The notes: a model not told the origin generated them from the letters alone. Shown: positions 36,138-45,148, counted from the stretch's first letter. The stretch: 64,000 nt of DNA from JBKBIP01 sp046297495 (GCA_046297495.1 JBKBIP010000015.1:74593-138592), one strand, 5' to 3'. Made by a program: numbers and translations.

Positions 36138-36650
36138 TCACTCCTTGCGCTGTTGGCGCCGTTCCAGGTCCTGTTTCAAATCCTGGACGATGTCTCGAAA
36201 GACCGCGCCAGCGGGGCCGGGCTGCTCGGCCAATTCTTCATGGGCTTCCACCACATGGCGTTGCAAGGATTCGCCGGGTTCCATCCCGCAAGGCACCTCC
36301 TCCCAAGCCCCGGCATTCGTTTCGTCTTCGTATATCTGGGGAATGACATCATCCAACGCCACCTGGCACAGGAGTTTGAGACAGGACGGTGAAGGGGAAA
36401 CCAGCTGGAACGTCCCCCGTTGGCCGACGGTCTTCCAGAGGAACATCAAGGTCCCTAGGAAGGTACTGTCCATGTACTCACAGTGGCGGAGGTCCACCTT
36501 CACGTCCACGACGTTTTCCGTCAAACAGCGCTCGACATGACGCCGCAGCGCCAATCCCTGGGCCATGCGCGCCCAACCCATCACGCGCAACGTGAGTCCC
36601 TGCTCGCGCCGCGCCTCCTGAATATTGCCTTGGGGACCAGCCATGAGCAT
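36138..36650 (-). CDS. STAS-domain protein (anti-anti-sigma-like)
   Basis: Protein of 170 residues with a STAS domain at about 18-115: LTLRVMGWARMAQGLALRRH, then VKVDLRHCEYMDSTFLGTLMFL, in which the Ser of MDSTFLG is the usual phosphorylation site of anti-sigma-factor antagonists. The C-terminal ~55 residues are an acidic, helical extension not seen in SpoIIAA-type proteins. It would bind an anti-sigma kinase; no partner is adjacent. Its first codons, ATG CTC ATG, and the GAAAGAGAG ribosome site sit inside the first of three tandem 66-bp repeats, so the translation start region has been duplicated upstream (see leader entries). Confidence 0.87.
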   Translation of the reverse strand: MLMAGPQGNIQEARREQGLTLRVMGWARMAQGLALRRHVERCLTENVVDVKVDLRHCEYMDSTFLGTLMFLWKTVGQRGTFQLVSPSPSCLKLLCQVALDDVIPQIYEDETNAGAWEEVPCGMEPGESLQRHVVEAHEELAEQPGPAGAVFRDIVQDLKQDLERRQQRKE

Positions 36651-36671
36651 ACTCTCTTTCTAACTAGCCCC

Positions 36672-36716
36672 CTAGGGGATGCCGATAATATTAGAACAGA
36701 TGATATGCATGAGCAT
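36672..36716 (-). CDS. Leader ORF A, 14 codons, upstream of the STAS gene
   Basis: Minus-strand frame encoding MLMHIICSNIIGIP, ending TAG inside the CCCCTAGGGG palindrome. It has its own ribosome site (AAAGGGAGT) and shares the first three codons with the STAS gene, 22 nt upstream of that gene's start codon. Whether it is translated is inference. Confidence 0.5.
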   Translation of the reverse strand: MLMHIICSNIIGIP

Positions 36717-36737
36717 ACTCCCTTTCTAACTAGCCCC

Positions 36738-36782
36738 CTAGGGGATGCCGATAATATTAGAACAGATGATATGCATGAGCAT
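36738..36782 (-). CDS. Leader ORF B, identical 14-codon copy
   Basis: Second copy of the MLMHIICSNIIGIP frame, produced by the 66-bp duplication, with the same AAAGGGAGT ribosome site. It is 66 nt upstream of leader ORF A and probably on the same transcript. Confidence 0.5.
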   Translation of the reverse strand: MLMHIICSNIIGIP

Positions 36783-36823
36783 ACTCCCTTTCTAACTAGC
36801 CCCCTAGGGGCGACTGTTCATAG

Positions 36824-36843
36824 CCAGGGGCGACAGCCCCTGG
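36824..36843. repeat. Short perfect hairpin next to the leader repeats
   Basis: CCAGGGGC-GACA-GCCCCTGG, an 8-bp stem with a 4-nt loop between the zinc-ribbon gene end and the STAS leader; it could contribute to termination of the minus-strand transcript or to leader folding. Confidence 0.5.
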
Positions 36844-36918
36844 AGGGGGAATGATCTGCCTACATAGCCCTGAAAGGGCGGCAGAAGAAGAAGCACCGTC
36901 CTGGCCTGAATCTTTCTT

Positions 36919-39126
36919 TTACTCCACGAGCACGCCTGTGCCCACCTTGCCTCGAAAACGAGTTTGGCAGTCGGGACATTGTAGCTCCTCGGAAAGCGAG
37001 AAACTGGCCGTGACCGGCGCTTCATCCAAAACGGGAAGGGCGGGGACGTTGGGTTGAAATTCCTTGAAGAAAAACTGCAACCAGCCTTCCAGCTTGCGGG
37101 CCAGAAGCGTGGGCTGGCGCGGAAAGGGAAAATGCAGTGTGCCGATGACGATTTCATAGCCCGCTGGCGGGGAGTCGAGGCGCTTTTGGATCACGACGGA
37201 AGGGGGCATCTCCCGAAATAGTTGCTCCTGAAACACCACTCCCGAGGAGCAAATCACCAACACGGAGCGCGTGGCGTCTTCGGGTGGGGACTCCGCCAGC
37301 AACAGGTCAGGATACTGTCCGAGCAAACGCGTTCCCAGGTCCGCGTGTTCCGCCACTTCAAACACCGTCAGGGCCTTGCCGTATTTCTCCCAAGGAGCTG
37401 CTGGCCGCAGCTGGTGCAGCATTTCCAGTTGCGCCAGCAGCTCCAAGTTCTCGATGCCCAACACCTCGCCGAGCGGTCGCGTTTGACGTCCGCGCGTCAC
37501 CAAATCCGCGGTGCGCAAACCGGCGGCGAAAGCGCGCTCCAGCAACAGCACGCGCAACCGAGCCAAGTTGCCAGCGGTCCACATCGTGCTTTCCCATTCC
37601 ATCAAGAAATGTTCCGCGAAGGACATCGGCAATTGCTGCTTCAACACCCGTTCGAGCTGATGGACGACGAGCATTACCGGATCGCTTCCGCTCCGCGCGG
37701 CGTCCTCGACCATCAGGCGAGACAAGGCCGCCAAATACCCGATGGGACAACCCCCAGCCAACGCGGCTTTTTCGGTTTCGTGAGCCAGGTGATTCAACAC
37801 GCGCTGGCGCCGTTGCACTTGGCCGCGCTGCACGCTGCCGAGGGCCAGGCGCGCGGCGAAGGCGGCATCCCGGACGTCGAAGGCGGGATCATGCAAGCGC
37901 GGCACCAGCCGCCCCCACGCATAGTCGATGGCCCGCTCCAGTGGGGAACGAAGCAGCGGCCAAATCAGGGCGACGGCGCCGTACGTCAACAATGCCGCCA
38001 GCAACAACACGACCACCAACGGGACAGCCACCTGGGGCCAAGGGGACAGGAGGCCAGCTCCTAGCACAGCGACCAAGACAAAGGGAGCCGGCAAAAAGAA
38101 TTGGGCGCCGCGCCGCGTCAGCAACCGTTCGGATTCCGGGCCGCGATAGACCACGCCCCGGGGCGTTTCGAGCACCAGCCGCGGCCACCAGCCGTTCTCC
38201 GACACCTCGACGACATAGCCATCGTCCGCGAGACGGCCGCGCGCGGGGATCAGCGGATGAACGCGCTGCTCCGGGGGCGTCGGGACCAGGGCGTAGCAGC
38301 GCGGGCACAGCACGGCGCCGCGTTGGTGGGCGACCTTCCGCACGTGCCGATCCGCCTCCGCGTCGGCGTGACCATAGGCCAACAACCGCTGTTCCAAACG
38401 CAACAGTCCTTCGTCGGGATCATCGCGCAGCGCCAGCTCCCGGCAGCGCGGCCAGACATCGGCCTGCGTTTCCGGAGTCATGTGCATCAACCACTCTTCC
38501 ACCATCGACCACGGCTCGCGCACTTTGCCGCCGATGAGCAACAAGCGATGCGCCTCCCACAGATGGCGAATCATGTCGGGCCGGCGCAATTGCACAGCAC
38601 AACGCGGACAGCGCATGCGGACTTTGCGTTCCAAGCGTTCGCGCCGCTCGATCAACACCGGCAGCGTTCCCACGCGCCGTTCCAGCTCCAACAGCAGCTC
38701 GATGGCCTCATTCTTGTCCAAGCCGCGTATGAGGTCGTCAATCAATTTGCGCTGAGCGGCGGGTTGCCCGGAATGAGCGGCCAGCAACACTGCCACGGTC
38801 GCCAGCCGCGCCGCTGGTCGTAAGCGCGTATCCAGCAAGAAAGCCCAAACAAGCGGGATCAGCGTTTGCGCCAAGGGATGGGGCCACTGGACGGCCAACT
38901 CGATGGCCAGCTCCCGCGACGCTTGGTCCCCTTCCGCTAACAACTCAAACAGCCGGGCCGCCGTCGCTTCCTTGTCCAGCAGATGGCGCGCTAACGACGC
39001 CAACACCGCGCCACGCTGTTCCGGCGCGACGGCCTGGACCGCTTGGTGTAGCCGGTCCCCCACGTCGGAGGGAGCAACGGCATCCGACGGTTCGCCGGCC
39101 AAGTCTACCAGGACTTGCCAACTCAT
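36919..39126 (-). CDS. Zinc-finger membrane protein, function unknown
   Basis: Protein of 735 residues, not assigned to a named family. Seen in order: a helical, HEAT-like N-terminal ~180 residues (RELAIELAVQWPHPLAQTLI); a C2H2-like zinc finger (CPRCAVQLRRPDMIRHLWEAH) interrupted for length here as CPRC then HLWEAH; a second CPRC pair (VLCPRCYALVPTPP); two membrane helices (FVLVAVLGAGLLSPW and VAVPLVVVLLLAALLTYGAV); a long helical region; and a C-terminal zinc ribbon (LQCPDCQTRFRGKV). Most of the chain is cytoplasmic. ATG 39126 is chosen because GGAG lies before it and the upstream extension to 39243 is not protein-like. The next gene (STAS) is downstream after 270 nt. Confidence 0.72.
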   Translation of the reverse strand: MSWQVLVDLAGEPSDAVAPSDVGDRLHQAVQAVAPEQRGAVLASLARHLLDKEATAARLFELLAEGDQASRELAIELAVQWPHPLAQTLIPLVWAFLLDTRLRPAARLATVAVLLAAHSGQPAAQRKLIDDLIRGLDKNEAIELLLELERRVGTLPVLIERRERLERKVRMRCPRCAVQLRRPDMIRHLWEAHRLLLIGGKVREPWSMVEEWLMHMTPETQADVWPRCRELALRDDPDEGLLRLEQRLLAYGHADAEADRHVRKVAHQRGAVLCPRCYALVPTPPEQRVHPLIPARGRLADDGYVVEVSENGWWPRLVLETPRGVVYRGPESERLLTRRGAQFFLPAPFVLVAVLGAGLLSPWPQVAVPLVVVLLLAALLTYGAVALIWPLLRSPLERAIDYAWGRLVPRLHDPAFDVRDAAFAARLALGSVQRGQVQRRQRVLNHLAHETEKAALAGGCPIGYLAALSRLMVEDAARSGSDPVMLVVHQLERVLKQQLPMSFAEHFLMEWESTMWTAGNLARLRVLLLERAFAAGLRTADLVTRGRQTRPLGEVLGIENLELLAQLEMLHQLRPAAPWEKYGKALTVFEVAEHADLGTRLLGQYPDLLLAESPPEDATRSVLVICSSGVVFQEQLFREMPPSVVIQKRLDSPPAGYEIVIGTLHFPFPRQPTLLARKLEGWLQFFFKEFQPNVPALPVLDEAPVTASFSLSEELQCPDCQTRFRGKVGTGVLVE

Positions 39127-39955
39127 CGTTGTGCTCCATGGTCCCTGTTCCGCGCTCGCGTGCCGCGATGAACGAACCCCGCCACTCCCGCGGACGTGGT
39201 GTGATTTTCTCTCATACTGTAGCATAAAGGGAAACAGCGGCATTTGCCAACGGAGACCCTGAGCGGATCACATAGGGACCATCAATAGGCTGTATTGGGC
39301 GTATCATGCAACGATCCGGGAAATGGATGGGTTCACGATCGACGTGACACAACCAGCCCACCGCGCCAGTTGGCGCGGCGGGCTGGCGTTCGTTGGTTGG
39401 CGCTGGCGGGGCCAGGATAACAGCAATCAGGCTGGCGCCATGGCGCGGGGGGGATGTCAGCCCACGACGCGCGAAAACCGCAGTCGGATGGCGGCGTGGG
39501 GGCCAGGCGCCAGCCTGATGGTTCCATCAGGCGGATGCTGATGGAACCTTCGCCCTCCTGGAGTGATTGCCTGTTTCCCTTAGTACATCGGACCTGACTT
39601 CCAGCAAAGATTAAGGAACTCGCCAAAAAGAATGGCGTGGGTGGCGGCTCGTCCCCGACCCGCGCACCCCCCGGTGCAGATGGAAATGCTCCCTGCTTGC
39701 CCCGACTCGCCCTCTCCATGTTCTCTAATCGCTATTTCTCGTCCGACTTTCCAGTTTGCCTAGTCGTGGAAGGCGGGGATTATTGACTTCTCCGGGATGG
39801 GCTGCCGATGTTGGTATCGGACGGCTCGTCTTCCTGCGGTTGCAAATCCTGGCGGCGCCGGTATAGTCCCGCTATTCCCACGGGTCTCGACCCGCCCGGT
39901 GGAACCGAGATGGCGGGAAGCCGTCCAACCAACCTGGATGAGCAAGGATACGCTC
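39127..39955. other. Divergent intergenic region rich in inverted repeats
   Basis: About 830 bases without a credible gene. Between 39353 and 39548 it holds three inverted repeats (separate entry). Otherwise nothing seen; promoters for both flanking genes must lie here. Confidence 0.5.
39353..39548. repeat. Cluster of inverted repeats
   Basis: Three structures: CCAGCCC...GGGCTGG arms at 39353-39368/39372-39387 (15 of 16 paired, 3-nt loop); ATCAGGCTGGCGCC (39426-39439) with its complement 39506-39519; and GGTTCCATCAG (39520-39530) with CTGATGGAACC (39538-39548). They are adjacent or nested and lie between divergent genes. Confidence 0.7.
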
Positions 39956-40996
39956 ATGACCCTGCAAGTACATCACCCCAACACGGCCCCGGCGGAACTG
40001 GACCGCTTGGCTTACGCGCGGCAGATTGTCCGTGCCGAAGCCGCCGCCCTGGAGCAAGTCGCCCAACGGCTCGACCAACGCTTTATCGATGTGGTGGATT
40101 TGCTGCTACGCTGTCCGGGGCGCGTGGCGCTGACCGGAACGGGCAAATCCGCCGATATTGCCCAGAAGATCACGGGAACGCTCAATTCGACCGGCACCCG
40201 CGCTTACGTGTTGGATGCCACCCGCGCGGTGCATGGTGATTTGGGTATGGTGCATCCCAGCGACGTGGCCCTCATTCTGTCCCATAGCGGCGAGAGCGAG
40301 GAAGTGGTACGGCTGCTGGGACCGCTGCGGCAACTGGCGCATGCCTTGGTGGCCCTCACGGGAAACGCCCAGGGCACCTTGGCCCAGCAAGCGGATGTGG
40401 CTTTGGTGTATGGACCGTTGGAGGAAGTGTGCCCGCTCGGCTTGGCCCCCAGCGCCAGCACCACCGCCATGATCGCCATTGGCGACGCCTTGGCCTTCGT
40501 GCTGAGCCGGATGCGCGACTTCCGCCAGGAAGATTTCGCCCGCTATCATCCCGCTGGCAGTTTGGGCCGCAAGTTGCTGCGCGTTGATGCGGTGATGCGT
40601 CGCGGTCACGAATTGCGCTTGGCTTATGAGACGCAAACCGTTCGCGAAGTATTCGCCCAAGTGAGCCGGCGCGGCCGGCGCACCGGCGCCGTCCTGTTGA
40701 TCGATGACGCCGGCAAGCTGCGCGGTCTGTTCACCGACAGCGATTTGGCGCGCCTCTTTGAGCAACGCCGCGACGACGCGCTGGATCTGCCGATTCGGGA
40801 CGTGATGACGAGCAACCCGATCACCGTGCCGCCGGAGACGCGCTTGATGGACGCCGTAGAAGTGATGCGGTGTCGCAAGATCAGCGAGCTGCCCGTCGTC
40901 GATGGCCAAGGGCGGCCCATGGGCGTTCTGGACATCACCGATTTGATCGGCCTGGTGTCCGCCGAGGAAGTCGAGGCTGTGGCGCGCGTGGCATGA
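39956..40996 (+). CDS. kdsD: Arabinose-5-phosphate isomerase (SIS + tandem CBS)
   Basis: Converts ribulose 5-phosphate to arabinose 5-phosphate, the first step of Kdo synthesis for lipopolysaccharide; cytoplasmic. The 346-residue product has an N-terminal SIS domain (GRVALTGTGKSADIAQKI, ILSHSGESEEVVRLL, LAPSASTTAMIAIGDAL, and the family hallmark FHPGGxLG-like YHPAGSLGRKLL) and a C-terminal CBS pair (VMRRGHELRL and DVMTSNPITVPPETRL). Family length and order are normal. The ATG at 39956 is preferred because AAGGA lies 8 nt upstream; an alternative ATG is at 39938. kdsC follows after 37 nt, so they form an operon. Confidence 0.95.
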   Translation: MTLQVHHPNTAPAELDRLAYARQIVRAEAAALEQVAQRLDQRFIDVVDLLLRCPGRVALTGTGKSADIAQKITGTLNSTGTRAYVLDATRAVHGDLGMVHPSDVALILSHSGESEEVVRLLGPLRQLAHALVALTGNAQGTLAQQADVALVYGPLEEVCPLGLAPSASTTAMIAIGDALAFVLSRMRDFRQEDFARYHPAGSLGRKLLRVDAVMRRGHELRLAYETQTVREVFAQVSRRGRRTGAVLLIDDAGKLRGLFTDSDLARLFEQRRDDALDLPIRDVMTSNPITVPPETRLMDAVEVMRCRKISELPVVDGQGRPMGVLDITDLIGLVSAEEVEAVARVA

Positions 40997-41033
40997 CGCC
41001 GTGCCGTGTCGTGTGCCAGTTTGAGGGAAAACG

Positions 41034-41597
41034 ATGACAACGTCCCCCGCGCCGCGCCAGACCCTCAAGGAACGCTGCGCGAGCATCGATTTGCTCGTGC
41101 TGGATGTCGATGGCGTGCTGACGGATGGACGGATCATCTACGCGGATAATGATGTCGAGATTAAGTCATTTTTCGTGCGGGATGGTTCGGGATTGAAAAT
41201 CTGGAGCCAAGCCGGCAAACGCGCCGCCATCATCACGGGCCGAACCTCGTCGCTGGTGCAAGCGCGGGCGGCGGAGCTGGACATCGATCCCCTCGTGCAA
41301 GGGGCCAGCGCCAAGCTCCCCGCGCTGGCGGATGTCCTCCAGCGGTGTCAGCTTCCCGCGGCGCGGGTTTGTTACATCGGCGACGATCTGCCCGACGTGC
41401 CGGCCTTGCGGGCCTGCGGGCTGGCCGTGGCCGTCGCCGACGCCTGCCCCGAAGTCAAGGATGTCGCCCATTACGTCACTCAGGCGCCGGGCGGACGCGG
41501 CGCCGTGCGCGAGACGATTGAAATGATTCTGGGATGTCAAGGTAAGTGGTCCCAGATCGTGGCCGAGTTTCACCGGGAGAAGCTCGGCGCTGGCTGA
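41034..41597 (+). CDS. kdsC: 3-deoxy-D-manno-octulosonate 8-phosphate phosphatase
   Basis: HAD-type phosphatase that dephosphorylates Kdo-8-phosphate to Kdo; cytoplasmic. The 187-residue product has motif I DLLVLDVDGVLTDG, motif II region AAIITGRTS, the conserved Lys in GASAKLPAL, and motif III/IV VCYIGDDLPDVPALRACG. The family length is normal (cap-less, tetrameric type). It lies between kdsD and the LptC/LptA-like gene, giving a Kdo cluster. The gene for Kdo-8-phosphate synthase itself (kdsA) is not in the window. Confidence 0.94.
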   Translation: MTTSPAPRQTLKERCASIDLLVLDVDGVLTDGRIIYADNDVEIKSFFVRDGSGLKIWSQAGKRAAIITGRTSSLVQARAAELDIDPLVQGASAKLPALADVLQRCQLPAARVCYIGDDLPDVPALRACGLAVAVADACPEVKDVAHYVTQAPGGRGAVRETIEMILGCQGKWSQIVAEFHREKLGAG

Positions 41598-41694
41598 GCA
41601 GCGGCAGCGACCAACGGGCCAACGGAGGACATTCGCCCTCCGATCCTCCCCCTGTGCCGAGTAAGGGGGACTTCCACCCCGCCGCTCGCCGCGC

Positions 41695-44600
41695 ATGATC
41701 CGAACAGACCCTGAGAAGAGGCTCAATACTGTGTGGACTCCCAAGCGATTGCTACTGCTCTTGTTAGGCTGTGCCGTCTCCTGCACTGCGTACGCGGTTT
41801 ATGCGCGGTTCTTCGGCAACGTGGATGGTTTGCCGCAACTACCCGCGGAATACGCCGAACGCCAGCTGGATGATTCCTTCGTTCCGCCGCCTCGCCAGGA
41901 AAACATCGCCGATCAAAAACTGCGGCTGGCGTTCGGCGAGAATTGTCCCGAACTGAAACGCACGATCAAGCTTGAAGTCCAAACGCGCGGCATCGTGTTG
42001 GCGGCGGACCTGTTCGTCATCGAACCGGACGGCCGGGTCAAGCTGGCCCCCTTTAGCTTGGCGCTGTTCAACGAAGACGAGAATAACCCCGCCAACCCGC
42101 CCGAAATCAACAGCCTGCGCAGCGACTTGGCCTATTTGACATTTGATCGTCCGATCAGCAACTCCGCTGACATGGGCAATCGCCGGATCATCGGCGCCGA
42201 GCTGGTGCAAGATCGCGACCAGGCCAAGGACAACAAGCGGCATGGCCACGTCGCGGGGGTCAGTATCGTGAACAACCGCCGCACGCTGGGCCGCGATGAT
42301 GATATGTCCTTATTCACGCCGGGGCCGGTCTATTATCAAGAAGCGCTGAAACGCATCTGGACGCGCGAAGTGGTCCAAATCATCGACATGCAGACCAAGC
42401 CCAAACCCACCACGGTGACGGCGACGGGCATGGACGTGTATTTGTCCACCGATCCCGCCTTGGCCAAGGACGGTAAGCCGCCCGTGCGCCATGCCAAGGC
42501 GCCGGCCTTCACCGGCGTGGAACGCGTCGTGCTGCGCTCGGACGTGGATATGCACTTGTGGGTGGACGCCCGCTCGGGATTCTTGTCCGGCGGTCGATCA
42601 CAACCGATGGCGCCTGCCGCGGCCGAAGTGCCCCGTTCCCTGGATGACGTGGAACGGGCTGTCGCCGAAGGCGCGACTAACCATGAAAACGCCGACCGAT
42701 CGCAAATCGTGATCACGACGCAAGGACCCTTTGAATACGACGTGCGGACCGATCGCGCCCAGTTCGATATTTCACGGCATCCTGGCCAACGTCCGAATCA
42801 AATCTCCGTGACCCGGCAACATGTGATCGGCGGACTGCCTGGCCCCTGCGATCAGCTCAATTGCGACCATCTGACCTTGCAGTTTCGCCGCAAGGCCGAT
42901 GACTCCCAGAAAGCCAATGCCCAGAAGACCGATGACCGGGCGGTGCAGCTCGAAATTGAAACCGCGCATGCCACGGGCAGCCAGGTGGTGTTGACATCCG
43001 ATGCAGAATCGCTGGTCGCCACTGGCAATGAGCTTTGGTATGACGCCCGCACGCACACCAGCATTTTGCGCGGCACGCCGGAAATGATGGCCATCAAGGA
43101 TACCAATGAGATTTACGCCCGGGAGCTAATCCTGGCGGGCCTCGGCGCGGGGAAAGGCCAGCGGGCCACGGCCAAGGGGCCAGGCCGCATCGAGATGCTG
43201 GACCAAGCCACCCAGCGCAAGACGCTACACGCCAGCTGGTCCGAAGCGTTGGAATTCGGCTATGAGGGCGACTTGGAATTGCTGGTCCTCAAAGGAACAG
43301 GCACTTTTCACGACAAAGAAACCGGCCAGCTCCTGCAAGCGGACCTGTTGAAAGTCTGGCTGGAGAACGGCACCGCCATTGCCGCGACGACTCCCTCAAA
43401 GTCCGAACGGAGACCGCATCATATTGATGCCCGCGGGCACGTCCTTGCGCGCGCTCCCGATCTGCACATTCACGACACGGAGCGCTTGATCGTGTGGTTC
43501 AAGGATGCTCCCCACTTGCACGGCCAGCTGCCCGATCAAGTATCGCCGACCAACCTGGACAACGCCATCGGCGCCGAGGAAGCGTCCGATCAAGCCGCCA
43601 GCCCGGTAGCCGTCGTCTCGGAAACGCGCGGCCAAGAGCGAAAGGACACGCTTCCCAACCGCTCCTTGTTGACGAGTGATTCCATGTCATCGAAAAGTCC
43701 CATCGACCTGTCCGCTCGATTGGTGGAAGTGTACATTCGCCGGATGGACAAGCGGAACGAACTCGACAAGGTGTGGTGCGAGGGGACGGTGCGCGTGCGC
43801 CAAGAGGCGGTTCATCACGAGGAACGAGGGGTCGATATTCGCGGCCAGACCATGCAGCTAACTCACTACCCCGAAGGGCACGTCTTGCTCGTGACCGGCA
43901 ATTTGGCCGAGGTTCACTTTGACAAGATGTCGATTCTCGGACCAGAAATCAACATCGACCAAAAGGACAATCAGGTCTGGGTGAACGGCCACGGCGCCAT
44001 GCGCATGCTCAGCAGCACCACGTTTCAAGGCAAGCAGCTCGATCAACCGCGCGACATTACCATTCACTGGAACCGCAATATGTTCTTCAACGGCAAAGAC
44101 GCGCAGTTCTTCGGCGGCATCCAGGCCGAACAGGACAACGCGCGCCTGGCCTGCCAGACCATGCAAGTGTTCCTCAACCGCCTGGTTTCCCTCAAGGGTG
44201 GGGGAAACCAGGGGGAGGAACCGACCAAGGTGGAAAAAGTCGTTTGTGACAAGAGTGTGCGCATCGAAGACAGCCAATGGGAAGAGGGCAACTTCGTCCG
44301 CTATAGCCGGATCGATTCGCATGAGCTATCCCTGGACAATCAGGAAGGCATCGTGATCGCGCCAGGTCCGGGCGTGGTCCGCATCATGCAGATGGGGGAC
44401 AAGCAAACGCGACTCGGCGACCCGCGCGGCGCGGCCGCCCCCCAACCCAGCCCACCGGCCAGCTCCGCCTCCGCCAAGGTGGAACAGGAGCTGAAGCTAA
44501 CGCGCGTCACCTATTTGGGGCGCATGTTCGCCAACAACAACACGCGCATCGCCATTTTCTATGACAATGTCGAAGTCGTGCAGGTGCCTTCCGACAATCC

Positions 44601-44955
44601 GGACGCCGTGATCGACATCGACCGCCTACCCCCGGACGGGTTGTATATGCGCTGTGAGCAACTCAAGGTGTATAGCAGCAAGGACAACAACGGCGTCACC
44701 CATCAACAGATGGAAGCCCACCGCAAGGCCATCGTGCAAGCCCGTGAATTTTGGGGCCGAGCCGACATCATCAAATACGATGACAGCAAGCAGCTCATCA
44801 TCTTTGAAGGAGTCGGCGGCAACCTGGCCACGCTCTACCGCGTCAAGAACCCCGGCGACCGGCCCGAGGAAATCCGTGCTAAGAAGATCTCCTATCAACG
44901 CCACACCGGCCAACTGACCATCGAAAAAGCCGGCCGCATTAACATTTCCGAGTAG
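41695..44955 (+). CDS. Very large LptC/LptA-like lipopolysaccharide transport protein
   Basis: Protein of 1086 residues with one N-terminal membrane anchor (RLLLLLLGCAVSCTAYAVYA) and a long periplasmic beta-rich chain. I call it LptC/LptA (OstA)-like from its position directly after kdsD-kdsC and from OstA-type segments: DAESLVATGNELWYDARTHT, HIDARGHVLARAPDLHIHDT, KVWCEGTVRVRQ, MLSSTTFQGKQLD, and the end LTIEKAGRINISE. Single LptA or LptC proteins are about 180-200 residues, so this is about five times longer and may be a continuous bridge from inner to outer membrane. The first ATG at 41695 has no ribosome site; GTG at 41731 has AGAGG 9 nt upstream and is a good alternative. A strong terminator follows. 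Confidence 0.75.
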   Translation: MIRTDPEKRLNTVWTPKRLLLLLLGCAVSCTAYAVYARFFGNVDGLPQLPAEYAERQLDDSFVPPPRQENIADQKLRLAFGENCPELKRTIKLEVQTRGIVLAADLFVIEPDGRVKLAPFSLALFNEDENNPANPPEINSLRSDLAYLTFDRPISNSADMGNRRIIGAELVQDRDQAKDNKRHGHVAGVSIVNNRRTLGRDDDMSLFTPGPVYYQEALKRIWTREVVQIIDMQTKPKPTTVTATGMDVYLSTDPALAKDGKPPVRHAKAPAFTGVERVVLRSDVDMHLWVDARSGFLSGGRSQPMAPAAAEVPRSLDDVERAVAEGATNHENADRSQIVITTQGPFEYDVRTDRAQFDISRHPGQRPNQISVTRQHVIGGLPGPCDQLNCDHLTLQFRRKADDSQKANAQKTDDRAVQLEIETAHATGSQVVLTSDAESLVATGNELWYDARTHTSILRGTPEMMAIKDTNEIYARELILAGLGAGKGQRATAKGPGRIEMLDQATQRKTLHASWSEALEFGYEGDLELLVLKGTGTFHDKETGQLLQADLLKVWLENGTAIAATTPSKSERRPHHIDARGHVLARAPDLHIHDTERLIVWFKDAPHLHGQLPDQVSPTNLDNAIGAEEASDQAASPVAVVSETRGQERKDTLPNRSLLTSDSMSSKSPIDLSARLVEVYIRRMDKRNELDKVWCEGTVRVRQEAVHHEERGVDIRGQTMQLTHYPEGHVLLVTGNLAEVHFDKMSILGPEINIDQKDNQVWVNGHGAMRMLSSTTFQGKQLDQPRDITIHWNRNMFFNGKDAQFFGGIQAEQDNARLACQTMQVFLNRLVSLKGGGNQGEEPTKVEKVVCDKSVRIEDSQWEEGNFVRYSRIDSHELSLDNQEGIVIAPGPGVVRIMQMGDKQTRLGDPRGAAAPQPSPPASSASAKVEQELKLTRVTYLGRMFANNNTRIAIFYDNVEVVQVPSDNPDAVIDIDRLPPDGLYMRCEQLKVYSSKDNNGVTHQQMEAHRKAIVQAREFWGRADIIKYDDSKQLIIFEGVGGNLATLYRVKNPGDRPEEIRAKKISYQRHTGQLTIEKAGRINISE

Positions 44956-44977
44956 AAACCGATCCCCGTGCCAAAAT

Positions 44978-45040
44978 CAGGGGTTCCCTTGGATCACGCC
45001 ATCCCGCCGCGATCCGAGGGAGTCCCTGTATCGCGTTTTA
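44978..45040 (+). terminator. Strong hairpin after the LptC/LptA-like gene
   Basis: An 18-bp stem (44978-44995 and 45011-45028, three G-U pairs, none unpaired) with a 15-nt loop, starting 23 nt after the stop and followed by TATCGCGTTTTA. The U-rich tail is weak, so termination efficiency is uncertain. Confidence 0.65.
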
Positions 45041-45101
45041 CCCGAAGAAACATTCCCAAGACTGTTTCCATGTCCTGCGCGATCGAACGATGACGGTGGC
45101 T

Positions 45102-45148
45102 GGATGCCTCGGTTCGCGTTCAGGGCCGCGTGCGCGACCGAGGCATCC
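45102..45148. repeat. Intergenic palindrome, GTTTCGCG family (member e, variant GGTTCGCG)
   Basis: Arms GGATGCCTCGGTTCGCG (45102-45118) and CGCGACCGAGGCATCC (45133-45148), paired except for one bulged T. In the gap after the LptC/LptA-like gene. Confidence 0.75.

Larger units (their letters stand above)
36643..36810 (-). repeat. Tandem 66-bp repeat covering the STAS gene leader (2 full copies plus 36 bp)
   Basis: Units start at 36643, 36709 and 36775. Units 1 and 2 are 66 bp and differ by one base (ctctttc versus ccctttc, within the ribosome site); unit 3 matches for 36 bp. Each carries, on the minus strand, a GGGAG/GAGAG ribosome site and ATGCTCATG, plus the palindrome CCCCTAGGGG. Confidence 0.95.

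Noticed and set aside
36643..36810. CRISPR-like array from the three regular repeats
   Set aside because: The units are directly tandem with no spacers, and they contain the start region of the STAS gene.
36483..36854. Plus-strand ORF with HEHTPFLTSPLGDADNIRT repeats
   Set aside because: It is the antisense reading of the 66-bp leader repeats.
37284..38537. 417-codon plus-strand ORF
   Set aside because: Antisense to the zinc-finger protein; extreme Arg/Pro/Ser composition is typical of shadow frames.
41034..41597. General HAD phosphatase rather than KdsC
   Set aside because: The adjacent kdsD and the DVDGVLTDG motif with cap-less length specify KdsC.
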